Assembly: GCA_007026445.1 (NCBI GenBank)
Contig: VDMD01000002.1
Location: 2,728,001-2,792,000, forward strand
From: Schizophyllum amplum
Taxonomy: Eukaryota > Basidiomycota > Agaricomycetes > Agaricales > Schizophyllaceae
Direction of reading: 5' to 3'
DNA: 64,000 bases
This document shows positions 44,176 through 52,715 of this stretch, piece after piece. The first letter of the stretch is position 1. Each line of letters starts with the position of its first letter. The position numbers were made by a program, and so were the translations under genes. The notes under the pieces were generated by a model, which saw only the letters and a program-made list of their open reading frames with translations, made no database searches and was not told the origin of the DNA.

Positions 44176-45780
44176 CTAGTCCTGGAAGCCCCAATCCAGC
44201 ATCTCGTTGCACACGCCGTCGGACTCGTTGACGAGCAGGCGCGCGCACGCCTCGTCCGCCACAGGCAGCTTGAGTTTTCGCACTCCGTTCGGGCCGGGCA
44301 CATCCACGGTGTCCGGCATGAGGCCAGCTTGCTTGAGTGCGGTGCCCTGGTCCCACCAGATGTGTTCTGCGAGGTGTCAGTGGCGATTCCGTGCATAGGA
44401 TGGTGTCGCGTCAATGGTAGTGTGGTGGCAAGGAGAGGGTCCCATCTGAAGAACAGTCCACCTTCAAGACGTGCATAAATACGCACCGTGGTAGAGACGG
44501 TCCCCGCGGACGTTGATGACGCCCATCATGGGGATCTCCATCTTCTTTCCCGTGGGCGGGATACCGGGGAGCAGCCAGTCGACCTGCGTGGTGTGGGTGA
44601 TGCAGAAGATGAACTCGTCTGGTGGAGGCGGAGGTGACATTCAGAGGTAAAGACGAAGGTCAGCGGGCGCCTGAATCTGCTAGCGAAGGAGAACGCACCG
44701 ACGACGCGGTCGACGCCCACGGTTCGCGAAACGTTCTTCATGACGGTGTCTGGTGGGTTGCTGTAGTCGCGTTAGCCTTGTTGTAGGGGATCATGGACTG
44801 AATAACACTTGCCTAAAGATGAAGTGGTCCCGGTAGAACGCAGTCAGCTCTTTCCGCCCAATGCCACCCGTCATCTGCATTGCACAGTCAGCGTCCAGGA
44901 CGCCTACGAGCATTCAAAGTTCCTGACCGTCGTGACGTGGTTGACATATGGCTCTTGCACCATCGTACCCATCGTCTTCGCCACGCTGCGCAACTCGAAC
45001 TCGAAGTACGTGTGCTCGTCCCAGACAGCTTCGATATCGAAGATTGGCCCCCCTAGGTGCTTCCGGAAGAATACGAGCCCGCGGCAGTGCGCCGACGTCG
45101 CGCTCCCCGGGTCGTAGAACGTCGACTGCGAGAAGCAGAAGTATGGCGACTTCGCGTCCTCGTACGCATACGCCTGCACCGTGCCGGTCTCGGCTGGCAA
45201 GGTTGGCACGGAAAGATGATACAGCGTCGGCTTCGACGGACTCTTGTCCTTAATTTCGGGGGCGAAGGTGACCACGCAGACGAGCTCCTCGTACTGCGCG
45301 GCCGCGTCTTGGACCGCGGCGAGGATATCGACATCGTAGACTATGCAGTGGAGTGTGATCAGGACCCATCGCGAGCACACTCCGCCCGATACACGCACCC
45401 ATGATCGCGAACTTGTCCTTCGTGTCGAGCTCGGGGAGAGCGCGCAAGGCCTTCAGGCCTTCCGCGAGCGCCGTAGGCACGGTCCATGCCGCTCCTGAAG
45501 CAGCTGCGTCAACGACGCTGACGACCGCGAAGCCCTCCTCGGCCCACTTCTGCATGGGCTCGGGATCGAGCGACTTCTGCACGCTGGCGTCCGATGAGCT
45601 GCTCCCGGCCGCCAGGTACTTGGCGGTCGCGGGGAGGAACATGATCATCCCAGGTCCAGTCCCGCGGCGCGTGAGCGGGGGCTGGATGCTCGCATTCGCG
45701 CTGAGCGTGACGCGGGGCGCGGAGGGGAGTTTGACCTCCTGCTCGTCCGGGGAAGTGGGATCGTAGAACGTGGGCGCCAT
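44176..45780 (-). CDS. Dienelactone-hydrolase-like/SnoaL-like two-domain protein
   Basis: The N-terminal half (from MAPTFYDPTSPDEQEVKLPS at 45780) resembles an alpha/beta-hydrolase of carboxymethylenebutenolidase type, with GPGMIMFLPATAKYLAAGS, KWAEEGFAVVSVVDA and VQAYAYEDAKSPYFCFSQST. The usual nucleophile elbow is not evident, so this half may be non-catalytic. The C-terminal half is SnoaL-like: ELTAFYRDHFIF, NPPDTVMKNVSRTVGVDRVV, DEFIFCITHTTQVDWLLPGI, PPTGKKMEIPMMGVINVRGD and EHIWWDQGTALKQAGLMPD, ending MLDWGFQD. About six exons. Fungal proteins with this fusion are usually annotated as carboxymethylenebutenolidase or dienelactone hydrolase; real substrates are unknown. It is tail-to-tail with the acyl-CoA dehydrogenase and downstream of the berberine-bridge oxidase in the same direction. 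Confidence 0.8.
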
Positions 45781-46374
45781 GATTGGGGATCGGAGGGGAT
45801 TGTCGTCAGGAGGCAAGCGCGATTATAAGAGACGCGCGGGCGGCTTTGCGAGTGGTCGATAAGCCGGTGCAAGATACAGTGAATTGCTTAGGATGCCGTT
45901 GTATCCGGCCTCCGTAGTTGCCGCTGGGGATATCGGGAGATATGCGCCCTGCCTTTATTCTGCCGAAAGGAGACGACACGAATCGATGACAATCAATTAC
46001 AGTAGTCCAGGCCTCAGAGGGTAGCGCGCTTGGGAGTCTTTGCTGGCTCTCGCAGTCCTGATGGGTAGCCGATTTCGTAGACGTTCAGCTGAGCATCTTT
46101 TGGGGGACACGGGTTCCCGGTTCTTCGGCGAGCATCCGAAAATTCCTGAGACTTTCATGTTCCCAATGGCAATCGGCAATTTTGAGCGCTTATCGAGCGC
46201 TTAGCAGAGGAGGACAAAGGGAAAGCGGAGAACGGAAACAGGAAGATTCGGAACGGTCAGGGACGGGGGCGGATGGGAGACATGAGCAAACAAAGCGGTT
46301 CCATTGTTCCATCCTCTCGCCCGACACCAAAGCTATTCTACAGAGATCGTACCCTATAACATTACATACACAAC
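45781..46374. other. Intergenic between hydrolase fusion and oxidase genes
   Basis: 594 bp; promoter of the hydrolase/cyclase fusion and 3' end of the oxidase. No gene seen. Confidence 0.55.
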
Positions 46375-47914
46375 TCAAGGCGCAGGAGTAATGGGGAACC
46401 ACTTGTGGAACACCATGTCGGGGTCATATTTCTTCTTCAACTCCTGCAAGCGTGGGTAGTACTTGCCGAACACCAACGCCGCCTTGTTGGCGGACACCTT
46501 CGAGACCGCCTCGTCGTCGTAGTTTCCGTAGCCCTGCTGCTGCTCCGCCGACAATTCCGGGCTGGACTTCTTGATCATGGCGCACATCTCGTATACGATC
46601 TCCTTCCCGAGCTTCAGATTCTCTTCGGTGTCCTCGACCCAGAACGCGTTCACCAGGACGGAGGGGTAGGGGTCGCGGCGGAAGGCGCTTGTGTCGCCGC
46701 TCTTGGCGACGACCTTGTGCAGAGGGAAGTACTCGAACATGATGTTCGGGTTCGGCCCAGGCTTCTCGCAGAGTTCGACGACGCGGTCGAATGCGGCTTG
46801 TATCGTCTCGTAGTCGGGCTTCTTGTGCGCGACACCCTTCTGGTACACGCCCTGTCCGTGGTAGGCGACCGGGTTCTGCGTTCGTGTAAGCAGCTATCAC
46901 AAAGGCGGACGCGCGACCGTCTCATACCTGCAGCGAATTCAACACCTCGTACGGAATCTCCTTCGCCATGTCAGCCACCGGCCCCAAGTCGAAGAACTTC
47001 TTGTACACTGCGCGGCCCTCCTCCTCTGAGCCGTTGTAGAAGATGACGATGATGATGCCGGGCTTGTGGTCGGGACCGACAGCGGCGATCTGGATCATGG
47101 CCTCCTTGTCGCCGGCGGTCTTCCACCACTCTTCCGTCACCGCGACAAGGCCCTTGAGCACGGTGGGCGGGAAGATGACGAGGCCGGCGAAGACCGTCTT
47201 GCGCTGGTCGTAGAGTTGGAAGACAAACTCGGAGATGACTCCGAAGTTGGACCCGCCGCCACGGATGCCCCAGAAGAGGTCTGGGTTCTCCTTCTCGTTG
47301 GCGGTGAGGATAGAGCCGTCCGCAGTGATGACAGTCGCCTGAACGAGAGTGAGCAAGACTTGGGGGAACCTGATAGAAATAACTTACCCCAAGCACGTTG
47401 TCAAGCGCGAGGCCATACGAGGAAGATAGGAAACCGTATCCACCGCCGAGAGTGAGCCCAGAGACACCCGTCTGTCTGTCGGTCAGTAGGTGTCAAATGA
47501 ACTCAAATGAGAACATACGTGGTTAACAGTTCCCCCGACCGTTGCGAGCCCATGCGCAATCGCGGCCTTGTCGACCGTCTCCCAGACGGCGCCGCCGCCA
47601 ACGTACCCGAGCTTCTTCTCAGGATCAATGCGCGCATAGTCCATGTATCGGTGCAGGTCGATGACCAGCCCGCCGTCCGTCGAGGACGCGCCCGCGGGAT
47701 GGTGCCCCCCACACTTGATCGCGATCTCGAGGTTGTGCGTACGCGCATACTTAATCGCGAGCGCGATGTCCGCCGCGTCCTTCACGAACGCGACGATCTT
47801 TGCGGGGCGCTTCGCATTCACGGCCCATCGCTTGATCGACTCCTCGTAGTCGGCGCTCTCGGGGGTGACGAGGTCGCCCTTGAACTCGGGCGGGAAGTCG
47901 GGGACGGGGGACAT
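46375..47914 (-). CDS. FAD-linked oxidase, berberine-bridge/6-hydroxynicotine-oxidase type
   Basis: Oxygen-dependent flavin oxidase of the FAD-binding type 4 fold. Four or five exons from MSPVPDFPPEFKGDLVTPES at 47914. The FAD domain shows ALAIKYARTHNLEIAIKCGG, with GGHHPAG holding the histidine expected to bind FAD covalently. It continues with GYVGGGAVWETVDKAAIAHG, TGVSGLTLGGGYGFLSSSYG and NPDLFWGIRGGGSNFGVISE. The cysteine that double-links FAD in plant berberine enzymes is absent (VNHTGVSG instead), so attachment should be through one bond only. The C-terminal BBE motif lies in the last exon (KAALVFGKYYPRLQELKKKY, then DPDMVFHKWFPITPAP). No signal peptide is seen, so it is probably intracellular. 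Substrate unknown. Confidence 0.93.
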
Positions 47915-49221
47915 GGCAGGGGCAGGGGTGGGTGATCGCAGGTACGGATAATGCGCAGCTTAAGTGGGCGGGGAGGGGCGAGCGATAGGTAACCGGTGGG
48001 GACACGGTGGGTGCCGTCTTAAGAGACGATAACGCGGGTGGCTGACAATGAAAACATCAAACCGATATTAGCGTTGCAGAAGCGCAACTGGCCGAACGCG
48101 GGGTCGCTCCCGGCTTACCTCGCGCCGCGGAGCCCCAAGCAGGCGCGCTCTCGCCGATACCATTCAGATCCTGGGCGCCCAATGAACCAGCAATGAACAT
48201 ATTCCGGCTTAAATCCTGAACAAAGGCGCGGTCGGTTCAGCAGCGCCAAGTTCCAGCCAAGGACGATAACGATCAAAGTGGATTTGATCAAGGGACATTC
48301 TGAGTTGCCTTTGTTTGTTCGCTTTTGTTTGTTCCTTTACCGGTGACTAACGTTCGGACCGGTGATTCTGAACCTTTCATGCAGCTGGCCAACAACGTCA
48401 ACTGGCCTTCTTCCGTATACTTCGGCTATGCTCGCTTCACTTCTAAGTCTTCTCTAGAGGTCATGGACTCCTGATGCTTCTCTTGCTCATGCGCTCACGA
48501 CTCGAATCGAAGATACCTGGCTTACTACTTGGTCATGCCCGACAACGAGTACGGCTCCCTGCCTGGACTGACGATCTCCGTGCCGTCACCGCACCATGCT
48601 CCATGAATTCTGCCTCACAAGGAGGTCGGAGAGCCCGCAAGCTCGGCACACGAAGACTCGGACGACGGTACGCATTTCTCCACGGTCGGCGTCACTGGAC
48701 GTTGTGCTGACCCGGGTCTGTACAAATCCCGTCGCATACGGGTTGCATGCGAATCGATGTCGCGAAAGAGTGGCTCATCTACGCGTACGGGCGCGTCATG
48801 ATCGAGGCCAGGAGCTTCCTAGCCGACTATGAGCAGGAGGCGCACCGCGGGTCGCTACATAAGTTCACACCAATCCCGGCGTATTCGTGGTAACTGGACT
48901 TACTTGAATGCCCTGGACATGGGCAAGTACACAGAAAAACGGTATCAAGGCGGGATGGCCACCGTGTGAGGGATATGTACATGTTGCACTCCTCCGGCCT
49001 CTGCTGACATGGACAGCAAGCACCATTGGGCGTGGACAGACGGGCAATGCATATGGTCATTATGGAAAGCACTACATGCGTACGATTATAAAGCAGCGCC
49101 AGTGGAGAGGTCAAGGAATGATATATGAGATATGGCTTGAGTGCTCTACATTTCGATGGTAGCTCTGTGCAACTGGATGTAAACAAGGCGAAAAGACGCT
49201 GTCACAGCAATCAATGTAAAC
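47915..49221. other. Intergenic; possible unassigned coding relic near 48.4-48.9 kb
   Basis: About 1.3 kb. Plus-strand stretches near 48,465-48,570 and 48,748-48,891 read like protein (the second as RIDVAKEWLIYAYGRVMIEA, then FLADYEQEAH). No complete model, start or domain was found. The left part is the oxidase promoter. Confidence 0.45.
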
Positions 49222-50409
49222 TTACTGCAAGGGTATGTCGGAGAGGGGCGGCCACTCCTTCTGGCGTTCCAGATAGCGTACAACGAGGGTGTCAGGCGCC
49301 GCCGCTCGGCCCTTGACTATCTCAACGACTTGAGCGGCGGCGGCAAAGGCTTTCGAGCCGACGACGGAGTATAGGACCAGCTCTTGCAGCGCCGGAAGGT
49401 AGAGCTTGTCCAGGGCTCCCGACGAGAAGGCTTCATACACGTCGTCCAGAACCAGCTTCGTGAGATGGGGAAGTGTTGTGTCCACGCAGAGATCGGCCTC
49501 GTCGTACCCCGTGCCATATACGTTGCTGGTCCAGCGGAGCTGGCGCAGACTCTGCGTCTGAGTAGAGAGTAATTTGAAGAGGTCTACCGTCTGGGTGTCG
49601 GAGCAGCTGAGATACTGGAGTTGATTTTCGGGGAAGACGGGCGTGATGCGGTGAGGCGCGAACCGGCCGCATAATTCGACAACGGTAAGCATAGGTGCAT
49701 CTTTGAATACTGTCAGGCGGAGACGAATGGGCTCGTCGCGGTCGAGGGCGTCGTATTCGTGCGCAGGCCAGTGGGTAAGGGAGAGATGGCGCAGCTGTCC
49801 TAGACGACCCCCGAGGGCGGCCAGGTCGTCGGCGCATATGCGCACGTCGCATTCGATGGCGGCAGTCTGCCACCGATCGGATACGGCGAGGAGAGGCTCC
49901 ATATAGGGCGGGAAGCCAACAAATATCGGTTGCAGAATGGCGTGCAGCGGCTTTCCAGCTGAGCGCTGGATATGTTCTTCGACCCACTTGCGAGCCAGTG
50001 GCTGCTCATCCTCACTAAGTGGCAAAGTTTCAGTCGGTTCTTTCGCTTCCGGATCCGAAGTCCCAACCGCTATGTGCTGGTAGAAGCTGGGATGGCGGAG
50101 CAGTATAGCACGCCAAGTGCGGCAGACATTGGGAATAACGTGCAGCGTGTTCATCCCGTAGATGTAAAAGTCGTCCACTGGCCATTTAAACTCTGGCTGG
50201 GAGGCGAAGGTGATGATCATGTCGAGAAGCTCGTGCGGGAGGCGGTCGATGTGGCATGGCGGGGCCAAGGCCAGGCCGGAGTGCCCGGTGCGGGTACACG
50301 GTAGTACGCGAGTCTGCGCGCTCGCGGCCGTGAGCGAAGATGAGACGCTCTGCGAGTAAACATCCATCGTGATGTCGACATTAGAGAGGTCGCGGGTGAG
50401 CGGCGCCAT
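49222..50409 (-). CDS. F-box protein 3 (duplicate of F-box 2)
   Basis: Probable SCF substrate receptor; target unknown. An intronless frame of 395 residues from MAPLTRDLSNVDITMDVYSQ. F-box: CHIDRLPHELLDMIITFASQ, then IPNVCRTWRAILLRHPSFYQ. The C-terminal region has LQYLSCSDTQTVDLFKLLST, LTKLVLDDVYEAFSSGALDK and LPALQELVLYSVVGSKAFAA. It matches F-box 2 along its whole length, and the two genes also share about 500 bp of upstream DNA. The frame extends upstream to 50463, but only with GTG; the ATG at 50409 aligns with the F-box 2 start and lies 58 bp from the TATA box. The frame is intact, so the gene is probably functional. The leucine-rich half has diverged much more than the F-box half. Confidence 0.86.
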   Translation of the reverse strand: MAPLTRDLSNVDITMDVYSQSVSSSLTAASAQTRVLPCTRTGHSGLALAPPCHIDRLPHELLDMIITFASQPEFKWPVDDFYIYGMNTLHVIPNVCRTWRAILLRHPSFYQHIAVGTSDPEAKEPTETLPLSEDEQPLARKWVEEHIQRSAGKPLHAILQPIFVGFPPYMEPLLAVSDRWQTAAIECDVRICADDLAALGGRLGQLRHLSLTHWPAHEYDALDRDEPIRLRLTVFKDAPMLTVVELCGRFAPHRITPVFPENQLQYLSCSDTQTVDLFKLLSTQTQSLRQLRWTSNVYGTGYDEADLCVDTTLPHLTKLVLDDVYEAFSSGALDKLYLPALQELVLYSVVGSKAFAAAAQVVEIVKGRAAAPDTLVVRYLERQKEWPPLSDIPLQ

Positions 50410-50462
50410 GGTGGGTGGTGGAAGTTGGGTAGAGAGGCTGATGAAGTCAAGAAATGCACTCA

Positions 50463-50570
50463 CCAGCTTTTATACCCCGGAGAAAAGATCTTTACTGAGA
50501 ACATGCCGGCATGCATCCCAACCAAAGATGACCGGATATGGGAGACAAAGTTATTTTAGCGCCGTCCGAA
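50463..50570 (-). promoter_or_regulatory. Duplicated core promoter of F-box 3 with TATA box
   Basis: Reverse complement matches the F-box 2 promoter (20696-20796), including tctcccatatccgg, gggatgcatgccgg and tataaaagctgg. The TATA box is at 50467-50474, with the same spacing to the ATG as in F-box 2. Preservation suggests this copy is still transcribed. Confidence 0.75.
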
Positions 50571-50858
50571 GCCAAGAAGGCTGCGAGTACAACACGTCGT
50601 CAGGGCCGTTTTATGTGTATGCTCTTTGTGCAAGTACCACGTTGTGTAGTTCTGACAGCTTGACAGCGACGGTGGGACCTGCCAGTGTAGCGGTGCTGCC
50701 AGGGGAGACCGTGATCGTCGTGCAATGCAAGTCTGACCGAAGGATGTTGTCCAAGTCAGCATTGCCACAGGCATACAGTATGAGCCAAGAGTGCTTCATT
50801 AACTTCGGGGACGGGTTGAAGCAAAGTGCGTTGCAGGGGTCGATGTAGACGCACCCGT

Positions 50859-50902
50859 AAAATTTTCATCACGGTCACAGTTGAACTTGCTGTTATCACG
50901 TG
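50859..50902 (-). promoter_or_regulatory. Conserved F-box-family upstream element (F-box 3)
   Basis: Plus strand: aaaattttcatcac, then ggtcacagttgaacttgctg, ending in cacgtg. The left part matches the element of F-box 1 and the right part matches that of F-box 2, so this copy joins both versions. About 450-490 bp upstream of the start codon at 50409. Confidence 0.6.
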
Positions 50903-51119
50903 TCGTGACCTGAAGCCAGCCGGCAATTCCCATCACTCAGACTGCCACTGGTCACTGTGTTCCCCTTCCATGTCGCGCGCTGCTGCCGCCCGACCGCACC
51001 TCGTCCACCGACAAGGGGCGTGTCGTGGACTAAAACACAAATACAATCTGCCTCCCTGTGCACTGCTTCCACGCATTCAATGCGCTCTACTACGCGTTAA
51101 CCAATGTGCTCCCTGTCCG
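50903..51119 (+). pseudogene. Truncated AMMECR1 first-exon pseudogene
   Basis: Aligns with the first exon and 5' flank of the AMMECR1 gene (minus strand 20340-20105). The best block, 51052-51118, reads CFHAFNALYYALTNVLPV against CFHAFDALYCALTDALPV in the live gene. In that frame a TAA stop lies at 51031-51033. The position of the start codon is CTG instead of ATG. Several indels separate the upstream blocks (attcccatc, cgcccgacc, ccgacaagg are shared). Similarity fades after 51119 and nothing of later exons was seen. It is the dead half of a duplicated divergent gene pair. Confidence 0.8.
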
Positions 51120-51456
51120 ACTCGCGACTGCTCTTCGACAGGATAGACGCTTGCTTTACGATGCTTTTTAACCGCAACAATGTGACAGATAATTGGACTC
51201 AGGGCCAGGCTGACATTCTACTTAGGCGCAAGGCGCCGAAGGGGATCTCAGAATATAAGGCGAACTTCTGTTGAGCAGCCTAGTTAGACCTCAAGCACAC
51301 TCGGCTGAGGACGCAATACTTCGCAATTATGGGATAAGGGTATGTAAGTAAACAAGGTACAACGGATTCGGGATTCCAAAGAGCTATGCTACACTTCCAA
51401 CTCGTCGAGATCTCATTTTCCTGTCGTTATAGCAAGCCGGGCATCGTTCGTCATGC
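51120..51456. other. Intergenic, no gene supported
   Basis: 337 bp between the AMMECR1 relic and the end of the Gly-rich gene; nothing recognised. Confidence 0.5.
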
Positions 51457-52097
51457 CTAGTAGCGGTGGCGGCGCCCCGCCGTCGAGGTGCCGTAGTGGC
51501 GTCCGTGCGAGCGCCCCGTCGACGCTCCATAGCCGTGCGTCCCGTAACCACCTCCGGTACCCCCGGACAAGTCGTGTGGCGCGGGGGCGGCTGCACCCCC
51601 CGTATGGTGCGTGTGGTGCCCGGCACCGGTCGTGCCGTAGCCAGCGCCGCTGGTACCGTACCCAGCACCTCCGGTGTGGTGACCAGTGCCCCCGGTACGA
51701 TAGCCAGTGCTGGTCGTGCCGGCGCGGCGTGAGGAGGAGCTACGAATCCCGAGCGAGCGCTTGATGCGCGTCATCAACGGGACGTGCGTGGTCTGGCCCT
51801 GCGGAGAGATAAGTCTTCCATCTTTATCCCCTCGCAAGCAATGTACTCACTCGACGGCGCAGCTCGTGCTTCGCGTTGCTGCGGCCATGATGGGTGGTGT
51901 TCGGGTTTGACAGGGCGGCCTCTGCGTAGGAGGTCAGCGTCTCGTGGGGAGTGTATCCGGGGTGAGTGGCACGCACTGTAGCCTCCGGTAACACGCTCCG
52001 GATCTTTGTGGTGGTGCGTCGTACGGCTGTGGTGGTGGGAGCGATAGCCACCGCCCGTGCTGGGCGTGGTCTGGCGACGACGGCTGAAGAGAGGCAT
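51457..52097 (-). CDS. Gly/His/Tyr/Thr-rich low-complexity protein
   Basis: Three exons with clean splice sites give about 170 residues. Exon 1 reads MPLFSRRRQTTPSTGGGYRS, then a His-rich stretch, to VTGGY. Exon 2 reads AALSNPNTTHHGRSNAKHEL. Exon 3 starts GQTTHVPLMTRIKRSLGI, followed by a Gly-rich run with degenerate units such as GTGHHTGGAGYGTSGAGYGT. It ends GRRHRY at 51457. The short Arg/Lys-rich segment TRIKRSLGIRSSSSRR is the most likely conserved part. There is no signal peptide or membrane helix. Composition suggests a disordered, possibly condensate-forming or structural protein; function unknown. The opposite strand is also open, because of the repeats, but shows no splice logic. Confidence 0.68.
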
Positions 52098-52715
52098 CGT
52101 GATTCGTGAGGTATATGGGCTGTTCTTGATATTCTGATTGAGTCAAGTAATGCTTGACTGTTGCTTGACTGCGGGTGGCAACTTGGTGGGATGATATGAA
52201 GTGAAAAGAATGCTTGTCGCCCATCCGCGCCTTTTGTATGTCGGCCATGTCGACGTCAGCCACCAGAGCGATGCGCGTATCGCTCCCAGGCGCAGCTGTG
52301 TTCGACTCCAACATGCAATCGTACTCCAATCATCGGGTCAGGTTCCAGGTCTGCTGGTTGTCCATGACATTGCAGGGCAGGTGCCTGTCGTCACTCCATA
52401 GGGTTCTCACGGTTTGACTTCGGTCAATGCCGAGGCCACGTGCCGGGCACAAGGGCTTGGCCATAAACTTAAAGCGGATAACGAGCCCTTACCGACTTCT
52501 ACAGACGGAATATTCTCAGTAACTCTACCTTTACTAACAAAAGGAACGAACTGCACGGAGAACCACATCGGTCTATCGTATCGCTCGTCATAAAAGTACA
52601 CTGTACGGCTCAGGATACCACTACAATTTAGATTACAAGACGCAAGAGACGAAGAAAACTGGGAACATAACAGAGAATAATGGAAATCAATAAATAGTGG
52701 GTATGTCTGTTCTCG
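52098..52715. other. Intergenic between Gly-rich gene and APSES factor gene
   Basis: 618 bp; holds the Gly-rich gene promoter and the 3' end of the APSES gene. No gene seen. Confidence 0.55.

Noticed and set aside
46405..47046. Plus-strand 213-codon frame
   Set aside because: Antisense of the berberine-bridge oxidase gene; no domain of its own.
41330..47914. Secondary-metabolite biosynthesis cluster
   Set aside because: No polyketide synthase, NRPS, terpene synthase or pathway regulator is present; a catabolic neighbourhood is the most that can be said.
50410..50463. N-terminal extension of F-box 3
   Set aside because: Starts with GTG; the ATG at 50409 aligns with the F-box 2 start and has the same spacing to the TATA box.
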